Position numbers and translations under genes: made by a program. Under the pieces are notes generated by a model. It did no database searches. It was not told the DNA's origin and saw only the letters and a list, made by a program, of their open reading frames with translations. Positions 1 to 7,563 of a stretch of DNA of 64,000 nt are shown here, piece after piece. The stretch spans positions 1 through 64,000 of the forward strand of contig NZ_CP170485.1 in NCBI RefSeq assembly GCF_052055585.1, read 5' to 3'. This DNA comes from Oceanicaulis sp052055585 (GTDB lineage Bacteria > Pseudomonadota > Alphaproteobacteria > Caulobacterales > Maricaulaceae). Positions within the stretch are counted from its first letter, which is position 1; every line of letters begins with the position of its first letter.

Positions 1-1437
1 ATGGGGTATTCTCAAGATGCGACGGCGCGCCGGGACGGGATGGATATGACGGATTCCAGCTCGATCGTCGCCGTCTGGCGCGCTGTCCGTGCGCGCTTGC
101 GCGAAGAATGCGGAGACCTGGTCTATGCGGCCGAGATCGCCCGTCTGCGTGTTGAGCTCGATGCGGCGGGCCGCGTCTGCGTAATCTGTCCGAACGAGTT
201 TGGCCGCGCCTGGGTCGAGGACAATGTGGGCGTCCGCCTGCGCGCGCTCTGGGCGAGCGTCGCCGAGCAGGCCTGCGATATTGTCATCTGTACGGAGAAG
301 ACGCTCTCCAACACGAAATCGCAGAGCGTCAGCGTGGCGGCTCTGAATGCCGGCGGGGTGTCTGAGACTGCGGCCCTGCCGCCGGTCGAGGCCGTTGAGG
401 CCGAAGCCAAGCGCGAGGCGCGGTTCACCTTTGACACTTTCATGGTGGGCTCGGCGAACATGATGGCGGCGACCGCAGCGCGTGCTGTGGCCAGCGCCGA
501 TGCGCCGCCCTTCAATCCGGTCTTCTTCCATGGCGATTACGGCGTGGGCAAATCCCACCTTCTGGCCGCCATCGCCCATTCCGCCTCGCTCAGCGGCAAG
601 CGCCGCAAGGTGCTCTATCTGACGGCGGAAGAATTCCTCAACGGCTTCCAGTCCGCCCTGCGCGCCCGCGACGTCCAGCCCTTCAAGGATCTGGTGCGCG
701 ATTGCGACATGCTGCTGATCGACGATGTGCACTTCATCTGCGGCAAGCCGCGGACCGAAGACGAGTTCCTGCAGACCGTCACCGCGCTGATCAGCGCCGA
801 GAAACAGGTCGTGCTCGCCTCTCATTGCGCGCCGTCCCAGCTCAGCGTGTCCGATGACCGTCTGCGCAACATCCTGGCCGGCGGCTTCAACTGCCCGCTG
901 CAGGGCCCCGATCTCGACCTGCGCCGCAAGATCCTCGACTGCAAGATCGCCCAGGCGCGCAATCACTGCCCCGATCTTGAAGTGCCCGAGACCGTGCGCG
1001 ACTTCCTCGCGGCGCGTGTCACGAGCTCCGCGCGGGAGCTGGAAGGCGTTCTGAACAATATCATCGTGCGCACCGCCTATATGAACCGTCCCGTCACCAT
1101 GGAGACGGTGGAAGAGGCGCTGGGCGAGCTGCCGGTCAAGGCCGAGCGCCGCATCACGGTGGATGACATCCAGAAGACCGTGGCGTCCTATTTCTCCATC
1201 AGTGTGGACGATCTCATCTCCAAGCGCCGCACCAAGGCGGTCGTGCGTCCGCGTCACATCGCCATGTATCTGGCCAAGACGATGACCACGCGCTCGCTTC
1301 CGGACATTGGCCGTCGCTTTGGCGGGCGGGACCATTCCACGGTCATTCACGCGGTGAACAAGATCACTGAAACCCTCACCTCGGACGCGGTGCTGGCCGA
1401 GGATGTGGAGGCGCTTCGCCGCCGCTTGCGGGGTTAA
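1..1437 (+). CDS. dnaA: Chromosomal replication initiator protein DnaA
   Basis: DnaA is the AAA+ ATPase that binds oriC and opens the duplex to start chromosome replication. Domain I spans about residues 22-100. The AAA+ core has Walker A GDYGVGKSHLL (178-188, Ser where most homologues have Thr) and Walker B MLLIDD (237-242). Sensor II ARELEG carries R345. The C-terminal DNA-binding signature RPRHIAMYL...GGRDHSTV lies at about 417-450. At the box VII/arginine-finger segment DRLRNI (286-291), R287 is kept but the second conserved arginine is isoleucine. The ATG is the first base of the window; internal ATGs at codons 14 and 16 are alternative starts. An intrinsic terminator follows, so dnaN is probably transcribed separately. 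Confidence 0.97.
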   Translation: MGYSQDATARRDGMDMTDSSSIVAVWRAVRARLREECGDLVYAAEIARLRVELDAAGRVCVICPNEFGRAWVEDNVGVRLRALWASVAEQACDIVICTEKTLSNTKSQSVSVAALNAGGVSETAALPPVEAVEAEAKREARFTFDTFMVGSANMMAATAARAVASADAPPFNPVFFHGDYGVGKSHLLAAIAHSASLSGKRRKVLYLTAEEFLNGFQSALRARDVQPFKDLVRDCDMLLIDDVHFICGKPRTEDEFLQTVTALISAEKQVVLASHCAPSQLSVSDDRLRNILAGGFNCPLQGPDLDLRRKILDCKIAQARNHCPDLEVPETVRDFLAARVTSSARELEGVLNNIIVRTAYMNRPVTMETVEEALGELPVKAERRITVDDIQKTVASYFSISVDDLISKRRTKAVVRPRHIAMYLAKTMTTRSLPDIGRRFGGRDHSTVIHAVNKITETLTSDAVLAEDVEALRRRLRG

Positions 1438-1450
1438 GCAGCATCAATTG

Positions 1451-1491
1451 AAAAACGACCGCAAGACCCCCTTCTTGCGGTCGTTTTTTTT
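1451..1491 (+). terminator. Intrinsic terminator after dnaA
   Basis: A perfect 10-bp GC-rich stem (1456-1465 pairing with 1474-1483) with an 8-nt loop is followed by a run of eight T. It lies 14 bp after the dnaA stop codon, so it should separate dnaA from dnaN transcription. Confidence 0.9.
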
Positions 1492-1561
1492 AGGCTATGG
1501 TGCTTGACCCAAATCAGGCGATTCTCGCCCCCTGTTCTGAATTCTCTGTTCGAGGCGACAC

Positions 1562-2680
1562 ATGAAGCTCACGATAGAGCGCGCGATCCTGCTCAAGGCT
1601 CTGGGCCACGTTCAGGCCGTCGTGGAGCGCCGCAACACCATTCCGATCCTGTCCAATGTCCTGATCAACGCGTCGGACGGCTTCGCCCGCTTCACCGCGA
1701 CCGACCTCGACATGGAGATCGTGGAAGAGGCGGAAGCCTCGGTGGAGCGCGAGGGTCTCATCACCGCGCCTGCGCACACCCTGTATGAGATCGCCCGCAA
1801 GCTGCCTGAAGGCAGCCAGGTGACGCTGGAGCTGGGCGGCGATGATCCGCGCATTCTTCTGTCGGCCGGCCGGTCACGCTTCAACCTGCCGATCCTGCCG
1901 CCGGGCGACTTCCCGGTCATGCCGAGCGAGGATCTGGCGGTCAGCTTCACCGCGCCCGCCAGCGAGATCGCTCGCCTGATCGACAAGACCAAATTCGCCA
2001 TCTCCACCGAAGAGACGCGCTATTATCTCAACGGCATCCATCTGCACGCCGCCGAGCGCGACGGTCGCAAGACCCTGCGCGCCGTGGCGACCGACGGCCA
2101 CCGCCTCGCGCTGGCGGAAACCGATCTGCCTGACGGCGCCATGGGCATGCCGGCGGTGATCGTGCCCCGCAAGCCGATCCAGGAATTGCGCCGCCTGCTC
2201 GAGGATCTCGACGGCGACGTGGATGTGTCGGTCTCTGAAGGCAAGATCCGCTTCCAGCTGGGCGCGGCCGTGCTGACCTCGAAACTGATCGACGGCACCT
2301 TCCCCGACTATGAGCGGGTGATCCCGCGCGGCAATGACAAGGTGATGCGCATTGATCGCGCGCCCTTCGCCCAGGCCGTGGACCGGGTCGCCACCATCAG
2401 CCAGGAGAAATCCCGCTCGGTGAAGCTGTCGCTCGCGCCGGGTCAGGTCACCCTCACCGTGAACAATCCTGAAAGCGGCGCCGCCAGCGAAGAGCTGGTC
2501 GCCGACTACAGCGCGGACGAGATGACCATCGGTTTCAACGCCCGCTATCTGCTGGATGTGGCCAGCCAGATCGAAGGCGATGAAGCGATTTTCGAGCTTG
2601 CTGATTCCGGCTCTCCCACCCGCGTCACCGATTCCGGCGACAAGGATGCGGAATATGTGCTGATGCCGCTGCGGGTGTGA
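1562..2680 (+). CDS. dnaN: DNA polymerase III beta sliding clamp
   Basis: This is the ring-shaped processivity factor that tethers DNA polymerase III and many repair proteins to DNA. At 372 aa it has the normal family length. It opens with the typical MKLTIERAILLKAL and ends with the conserved clamp C-terminus YVLMPLRV. Internal clamp signatures include NTIPILSNVLI near residue 25 and ATDGHRLA near 175. It follows the dnaA terminator by about 70 bp. Its TGA stop overlaps the GTG start of recF, so the two are translationally coupled. Confidence 0.97.
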   Translation: MKLTIERAILLKALGHVQAVVERRNTIPILSNVLINASDGFARFTATDLDMEIVEEAEASVEREGLITAPAHTLYEIARKLPEGSQVTLELGGDDPRILLSAGRSRFNLPILPPGDFPVMPSEDLAVSFTAPASEIARLIDKTKFAISTEETRYYLNGIHLHAAERDGRKTLRAVATDGHRLALAETDLPDGAMGMPAVIVPRKPIQELRRLLEDLDGDVDVSVSEGKIRFQLGAAVLTSKLIDGTFPDYERVIPRGNDKVMRIDRAPFAQAVDRVATISQEKSRSVKLSLAPGQVTLTVNNPESGAASEELVADYSADEMTIGFNARYLLDVASQIEGDEAIFELADSGSPTRVTDSGDKDAEYVLMPLRV

Positions 2681-3849
2681 CCTCAAGCGGCCCTGATACC
2701 GGTGGGCCCGCCGTCACGCGGCTCAAGCTCACCGGTTTTCGCAACTATGCCCGTCTCGATCTCGCGCTCGATGCGCGACCGGTCGCCCTGTTCGGCGAAA
2801 ACGGCGCGGGCAAGACCAATCTTGTGGAAGCGGTGTCGTTTCTCGGCCCGGGGCGCGGCTTGCGCGCCGCCGGGGCCGACGCCGTGCGTCGTCGCACAGA
2901 CCAGGGCGTTGATCCGCTCTGGGCGGTCTATGCCGAGGCGATCACGCCTGAAGGCCCGGTTAGCCTCGCCACCGGCGCCGATCCCCAGAACCCGACCCGA
3001 CGCCGCACGAAACTTGATGGCGCCGCGGCGACCCAGACCGAGCTGGCGCGCCTGATCCCCATGCTGTGGCTGACCCCGCGTGAAGACCGGCTCTGGGCCG
3101 GGCCGCGGGCGGACCGGCTGCGCTTCTTTGACCGACTGGTGCTCGCCGCTGCGCCCGATCACGCCAGCTCTGCCAGCGCCTATGAGAAATCCATGAAGGA
3201 ACGTCAGCGGCTGCTGGACCGGGTGGCCGAGGGCGGTCGGGCTGATCCGGACTGGCTCAATGCGCTGGAAGCGGAAATGGCGGCGTCCGGCGTGGCGCTG
3301 GCGGCGGCGAGGCTTGATGCGCTCGCACGTCTTCAGGACGAGATCGACACCCGGCCTGAAAGCCAGTTCCCCAAAGCTGATCTGGCGCTTGATGGCGCGG
3401 TGGAGGCGAAACTCGCAGACGGGATGAAGGCGGGAGAGGCGGAAGACTGGTTCGCCGATGAGCTCAAGCGCGTGCGCCCTCGCGACGGCGCTGCTGGCCG
3501 GGCGCTGACCGGACCGCATCGCACCGAGCTTGAAGCGCGCCATCGGACCAAGGACCAGCCGGCGGCTGATTGCTCGACCGGAGAACAGAAATCCATGGTG
3601 CTGGGTCTGGCGCTGGCGCAGGCCGCTGCGATCCGGCGTCTGTCGGGGCGCGGCCCGGTGCTGATCTTTGACGAGGCGTGCGCGCATCTGGACGCCGCGC
3701 GGCGCGACGGGCTCGCTGAAACCGTGCTCGATCTTGGCGTCCAGGCTTTCATGACGGGGGTGGAGCCGGTCTTGTTTGAAGCCTTCGGGACCGGCGCCCA
3801 GCGGGTGGAAGTTCGCGATGGCGACGCCCGGCTCTTGGATCAGGGCTGA
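2677..3849 (+). CDS. recF: DNA replication and repair protein RecF
   Basis: RecF is an SMC-like ATPase that loads RecA at gaps with RecO and RecR. Visible motifs are Walker A GENGAGKTN (about residue 39), the ABC-type signature STGEQKS (about 304) and Walker B VLIFDEACAHLD (about 327). The start is GTG at 2677, overlapping the dnaN stop as GTGA. At 390 aa it is of usual size. No gyrB follows, unlike many bacterial dnaA-dnaN-recF-gyrB clusters; instead the end overlaps the convergent thpR by 10 bp. Confidence 0.95.
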   Translation: MTSSGPDTGGPAVTRLKLTGFRNYARLDLALDARPVALFGENGAGKTNLVEAVSFLGPGRGLRAAGADAVRRRTDQGVDPLWAVYAEAITPEGPVSLATGADPQNPTRRRTKLDGAAATQTELARLIPMLWLTPREDRLWAGPRADRLRFFDRLVLAAAPDHASSASAYEKSMKERQRLLDRVAEGGRADPDWLNALEAEMAASGVALAAARLDALARLQDEIDTRPESQFPKADLALDGAVEAKLADGMKAGEAEDWFADELKRVRPRDGAAGRALTGPHRTELEARHRTKDQPAADCSTGEQKSMVLGLALAQAAAIRRLSGRGPVLIFDEACAHLDAARRDGLAETVLDLGVQAFMTGVEPVLFEAFGTGAQRVEVRDGDARLLDQG

Positions 3850-4388
3850 AGCGGATATTCCGTCTCCACCCGGTAGAGATTGGGGGTGTGCGATTTGCGC
3901 GCCCAGCTCGAATACAGATGGAAGCGATCCACCGTGAAGGGCTCGGATTTGAACAGGCCCAGACGTTGCTCGAAGCGCTGCACCCGGCCCGGCTCCACAT
4001 CCTTGTTCAGATAGGCCAGTGTCACATGGGGCAGATAGGCGCGTGTCTCGATCTCGACGCCGGCCTGTCGAGCGGCTTTGCGACACTGTCGCGCCAGATC
4101 CATCAGGGCGGGATGGGGCTCAACCCCCAGCCAGATGGCGCTGGGATCGCCGCCGCCAAAACGGCCCGCCCCTTCCAGATGTAACTCAAACGGCGCAAGC
4201 CGGACCTGGCCCAGGGCGGAATCCAGCTCCTCAACCGTGCGCTCATCCAGCTCGCCATAATAGCACAGCGTGATGTGCAGGTTCTCGCGCGGCCGCCAGT
4301 TGGCGTCGGGCACGCCGGTCATTTCGGCGCAGGCCTGATCGGCGACGGTTTCAGACAGGGGCAGGGCGGCGAAGACACGGAGCGACAT
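3840..4388 (-). CDS. thpR: RNA 2',3'-cyclic phosphodiesterase (2H family)
   Basis: This is a 2H phosphoesterase of the LigT/ThpR type, which opens 2',3'-cyclic phosphates of RNA and was historically called 2'-5' RNA ligase. Both catalytic HxT motifs are present: HITLCYYG near residue 40 and PHVTLAYL near 125. The chosen start (MSLRVFAALPL) places the usual short N-terminal strand first; an in-frame ATG five codons upstream is possible. At about 182 aa it is of normal length. It converges on recF with a 10-bp overlap and is divergent from the TMBIM gene. Confidence 0.9.
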   Translation of the reverse strand: MSLRVFAALPLSETVADQACAEMTGVPDANWRPRENLHITLCYYGELDERTVEELDSALGQVRLAPFELHLEGAGRFGGGDPSAIWLGVEPHPALMDLARQCRKAARQAGVEIETRAYLPHVTLAYLNKDVEPGRVQRFEQRLGLFKSEPFTVDRFHLYSSWARKSHTPNLYRVETEYPLQP

Positions 4389-4450
4389 GGCGTCAGGGGG
4401 CACGGATGAGCGGATGGCGTCAAGCCGAAGACCGTCTGCATTGATGAAAT

Positions 4451-4468
4451 CCCTTTAATTCTAAAGGG
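4451..4468. promoter_or_regulatory. Perfect inverted repeat between thpR and the TMBIM gene
   Basis: CCCTTTA and TAAAGGG form a perfect 7-bp inverted repeat with a 4-nt spacer. It lies in the divergent intergenic region, about 30 bp upstream of a heat-shock-like -35 element. This looks like a protein binding site; no regulator can be named from the sequence. Confidence 0.35.
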
Positions 4469-4496
4469 TATTGGCAGGCTTGATAGTTCGGTTTCT

Positions 4497-4525
4497 CTTG
4501 AAACCTGAGCGGAAAACTCCGATAT
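4497..4525 (+). promoter_or_regulatory. Candidate RpoH (sigma-32) promoter of the TMBIM gene
   Basis: CTTGAAA at 4497-4503 is an exact match to the sigma-32 -35 consensus. After 15 bp comes CCGATAT at 4519-4525, one mismatch from CCCATnT. The element sits about 57 bp before the start codon of the downstream membrane protein. This is a motif match only. Confidence 0.4.
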
Positions 4526-4581
4526 TCGGTTTCAGAACGCGCGCACAGACGCGCACCGGTTTTCTGGTTGAGAAGGACATC

Positions 4582-5343
4582 ATGAACCAGTTTTCACACC
4601 CTGCTTATGGCGCACAGACGCTCGACACCTCTGTGGATGCCGGCCTGCGCAGCTTCATGCTGGGCGTTTACAACAAGATGGGCCTCGGCCTGCTGCTCTC
4701 CGCCGTGCTTGCCTATGTGGCCGGCACCGTGGATCCGGTAACGCAGCTTGTCTTCAACTCGCCGCTCTACTTCGTGGTGCAATGGGGCCCGATCGTCCTG
4801 TTGTTCGGCTCCATGTTCTTCATGCGCAATCCGTCCCCTCTGGGCGCGGCGGTGCTGTACTGGGCGGTCGTCTCCCTGATCGGCACGGGTCTGGGCATCT
4901 GGGTGCTGATGGCGGTTGGCGGTACGAGCGCTGAAACCCTGACCGGGACGATCTCGATCACCTTCGGCACGATCGCGCAGGCCTTCGTGATCACCGCGGC
5001 GGCCTTCTTCGGCCTCTCGCTTTATGGATACACCACCAAGACGAACCTGCAGCCGATCGGCAGCTTCCTGGTGATGGCGATGATCGGCGTGGTGCTGATC
5101 TCCCTGATCAACGTCTTCTTCGTGGAAAGCTCGGCCCTGCAATGGATCATCCAGTTCGCGATCCTCGCCCTGATGGCGGGCGTCGTGGCCTGGCAGACCC
5201 AGTCGCTGAAGCTGACCTATGCCGAAGCGCGGGGCGATCAGCGTTCGCTGGGCGTGCTGACTTATTACGGCGCGCTGAACCTCTACATCGCCTTCATCAA
5301 CATGTTCCAGATCGTCCTGATGATCCTGGGCAATCGCGACTAG
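4582..5343 (+). CDS. Bax inhibitor-1/YccA (TMBIM) family inner membrane protein
   Basis: This polytopic membrane protein belongs to the Bax inhibitor-1 (UPF0005) family, whose bacterial members include E. coli YccA (a modulator of FtsH) and pH-sensitive calcium-leak channels. Seven hydrophobic segments can be read, with the family C-terminal block TYYGALNLYIAFINMFQ near the end. An upstream in-frame ATG at 4471 would add 37 basic residues. ATG 4582 is preferred because it follows the ribosome-binding sequence gagaagga and gives the usual start MNQFSH. At 253 aa it fits the family. A heat-shock-like promoter lies upstream and a terminator downstream, so it is probably monocistronic. Confidence 0.9.
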   Translation: MNQFSHPAYGAQTLDTSVDAGLRSFMLGVYNKMGLGLLLSAVLAYVAGTVDPVTQLVFNSPLYFVVQWGPIVLLFGSMFFMRNPSPLGAAVLYWAVVSLIGTGLGIWVLMAVGGTSAETLTGTISITFGTIAQAFVITAAAFFGLSLYGYTTKTNLQPIGSFLVMAMIGVVLISLINVFFVESSALQWIIQFAILALMAGVVAWQTQSLKLTYAEARGDQRSLGVLTYYGALNLYIAFINMFQIVLMILGNRD

Positions 5344-5361
5344 GCGAACAGCCTTTCCAGC

Positions 5362-5394
5362 AAAAACCCCGGAGCCTGGCTCCGGGGTTTTTTG
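5362..5394 (+). terminator. Intrinsic terminator after the TMBIM gene
   Basis: A 12-bp stem (5363-5374 with 5380-5391) with a CCTGG loop is followed by TTTTTT. A run of A on the 5' side could also let it act on the converging DUF2794 transcript. Confidence 0.9.
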
Positions 5395-5397
5395 TTG

Positions 5398-5745
5398 TCA
5401 GGACCCGCTCCAGCTGAGCTTTTTGAGCTGATTGTCAAAGACCTTCAGGACATTGGGAAGCTCATGGCCGCGCTTGAGAATGGCGCCGCCCGGCGCCACC
5501 ACTTTCCATGCGCCCTGTTTGCGGCTGTCCGCCGGTGTTTTCACGATCCGGTAGATCGGCACTTCGGCGGCGTTTCGGAAGATGGAGAACTCGGCGCGAT
5601 CCTTCAGGCCGTCAATCGCGTAGTCGCGCCATTCGCCGCCCGCGACCATCATGCCGTAGACGCGCAGGATCTGGTCCAGCTCCGTGCGGTGAAACATGAC
5701 CCGGTCATCACGGGGCCGCGGCGTGGGGAGGGGAGTCAAAGCCAT
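5398..5745 (-). CDS. DUF2794 family protein
   Basis: This small 115-aa protein is recognised as DUF2794, a family restricted largely to Alphaproteobacteria and without known function. Typical features are the FHRTELDQILRVYG segment near residue 18, EWRDYAIDGLKDRAEFSIFR in the middle, and a basic, lysine-containing C-terminus. No signal peptide or membrane segment is seen, so it is probably cytosolic. Its end lies against the TMBIM terminator. A start at codon 17 is an alternative. Confidence 0.85.
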   Translation of the reverse strand: MALTPLPTPRPRDDRVMFHRTELDQILRVYGMMVAGGEWRDYAIDGLKDRAEFSIFRNAAEVPIYRIVKTPADSRKQGAWKVVAPGGAILKRGHELPNVLKVFDNQLKKLSWSGS

Positions 5746-6073
5746 GTCGTTTTGGAAGTCACCTTTGCTCTGGACCTTACGAAGTTTTCACAGTCTGCCG
5801 CAATCTCGCCTCAATTTCGTCCTCGGGCAGCCTAACCCCGTCACCACCTTAATCGCGTCGGCTGGCGCATACAAAACCCGCCTGATCTGGATTCACAGCC
5901 CCCCCAGCCCCCCGGGTCTGGCGGTGAGCGCCGGTCGACACCTGCTTCCTGACATCGCCAGCAGAATTTTCAGGCTTTGGTCACTCGCAGCCTCTAGAAA
6001 GCTGGTGTGAGGGGATGAGGTAAGCTACCCCTGTTACGCCGTTTTTCGCAGCTGACGGGATGATCCGCCGCCC
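5746..6073. other. Divergent intergenic region, no gene recognised
   Basis: These 328 bp separate the DUF2794 gene from the ABC exporter operon. They must hold the promoters of both, but I see no clear -35/-10 pair, no stable hairpin and no credible reading frame. A C-rich tract lies near 5900. Confidence 0.5.
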
Positions 6074-6826
6074 ATGATCCGCGCTGACCGCCTGATCAAA
6101 CGCTTCGCCGGCTTCACCGCCGTGGACGAGGTGTCGTTTACGGTCGAACGCGGCGAGGTGGTTGCGTTCCTCGGGCCCAATGGCGCGGGCAAGTCCACGA
6201 CCATGCGCATGCTGGCGGGCTGTCTGGAGCCCGATGACGGCCGCGCCCTGATCGCCGATTTCGACTGCCATATCGACCGCCGCGCCGCGCAAACCCATCT
6301 GGGTTATCTGCCTGAAGGCGCTCCGGCCTATCCATCCATGACGGCCCGCGGGTTTGTGCGCTTTGGCTTGCGCGCGCGGGGGTATTCCGGCGCCAATCTG
6401 GATGAAGCGACGCGTGTGGCGCTCGATCGGGCGCAATTGGGAAAGATGGCGGACAAGGCCATTGGCGCCCTGTCCAAAGGCTACAAGCGCCGCGCGGCGC
6501 TGGCGGCCGCCATCGCCCATGATCCGCCCGTACTGATCCTGGATGAGCCCACCGACGGGCTGGACCCGAACCAGAAAGATGGCGTGCGCGCGCTGATCTC
6601 CGAGATGGCGCCCAAAAAGGCGATCCTGATCTCCACCCACCTGCTTGATGAGGTGGAGGCGATGTGTTCGCGCGCGGTCATCATCGCTGAAGGCCGGATC
6701 AAGGCGGATGCGACGCCTTCTGAAGTGATGGCTCGGTTCGGCGGCTCTCTGGAAAGCGCCTTCCGGGGCCTGACCCGCCCGAGCTATGATCCTGTCCTGT
6801 CTGATCGTCCGGGGCCGCGCGCATGA
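6074..6826 (+). CDS. ABC transporter ATP-binding protein, GldA-like
   Basis: This is the nucleotide-binding subunit of an ABC-2 type exporter. It has Walker A GPNGAGKSTTMRML (about residue 34), a degenerate signature LSKGYKRRAALA where LSGGQ is usual, Walker B VLILDEPTDGLDP (about 153) and the H-loop STHLLDE. LSKGY is typical of the GldA/NatA/CcmA branch. It is the first gene of a tightly overlapping operon; its stop overlaps the ATG of the permease by 4 bp. The substrate is unknown. Confidence 0.92.
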   Translation: MIRADRLIKRFAGFTAVDEVSFTVERGEVVAFLGPNGAGKSTTMRMLAGCLEPDDGRALIADFDCHIDRRAAQTHLGYLPEGAPAYPSMTARGFVRFGLRARGYSGANLDEATRVALDRAQLGKMADKAIGALSKGYKRRAALAAAIAHDPPVLILDEPTDGLDPNQKDGVRALISEMAPKKAILISTHLLDEVEAMCSRAVIIAEGRIKADATPSEVMARFGGSLESAFRGLTRPSYDPVLSDRPGPRA

Positions 6827-7563
6827 CCGGTCTGATCGCCATCTACCGGCGCGAGGTTGCGGCGTATTTCGAGACGCCTCTCGCTTATGTCTTCCTGTCG
6901 GTGTTCGCCTTCGCCGCCCCCGCCTTCGCCTGGCGGGTCGGACGCCTGTTTGACACCGGACGCGCAGACCTCAGCCCGCTCTTTGACTACATGCCCTGGC
7001 TGTTGCTGGTGCTGATGCCGGCGCTGGCCATGCGCGCCTGGGCGGAAGAGCGTGACCGGGGCACGCTGGAAGTGCTGCTGGCGAGCCCGATCGCGCTGTA
7101 TGAAATGGTGCTGGGCAAGTTTCTCGCCGCGCTCAGCGTGGCGGCGCTGGCATTGGTGCTGACCTTCCCGATGTGGATGGCGATGAATTATCTGGGCAGT
7201 CCCGATAACGCCGCCATCGCCACTGCCTATCTGGGCGCGCTCTTGTTGGCGGGCGGGTATCTGGCGCTCGGTCAGGCGCTGTCCGCCTCCACGCCCAATC
7301 AGGTGATCGCGTTTGTGCTGGGTGTAGGCGCGTGCTTCCTGGTCACAGTGTCAGGCGCGCCCTTTGTGCTCGACGCGCTGTCTGCGCACATGCCGGGCGC
7401 TGCAGCGGAAGCGCTGGCGGATCTGTCGGCATTGGCCCGGTTTGACAGCCTGCGTCGGGGCGTCATCAGCCTTGCCGATCTCATTTACTTCCTCTCCCTG
7501 ATAGGCCTCGGGCTCGGGCTCGCCATGGCGCTGATCGATGCGCGCCGGGGAGGCGGACGATGA
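6823..7563 (+). CDS. ABC-2 type permease, GldF-like
   Basis: This 246-aa inner-membrane permease has six predicted hydrophobic segments. After the N-terminal cytosolic stretch RREVAAYFETPLAYVF comes MPAL-MRAWAEERDRGTLEVLLASPI (around residues 65-90), the hallmark amphipathic segment of GldF/NosY-type ABC-2 permeases. It overlaps its ATPase upstream and the GldG-like gene downstream (ATGA), so the three are co-translated. The name follows gliding-motility genes of Bacteroidota; nothing here indicates gliding. Confidence 0.9.
   Translation: MTGLIAIYRREVAAYFETPLAYVFLSVFAFAAPAFAWRVGRLFDTGRADLSPLFDYMPWLLLVLMPALAMRAWAEERDRGTLEVLLASPIALYEMVLGKFLAALSVAALALVLTFPMWMAMNYLGSPDNAAIATAYLGALLLAGGYLALGQALSASTPNQVIAFVLGVGACFLVTVSGAPFVLDALSAHMPGAAAEALADLSALARFDSLRRGVISLADLIYFLSLIGLGLGLAMALIDARRGGGR

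Noticed and set aside
2683..4086. Long minus-strand frame opposite recF
   Set aside because: It runs antisense to recF and thpR, has Arg/Gln/His-rich low-complexity sequence and no motif.
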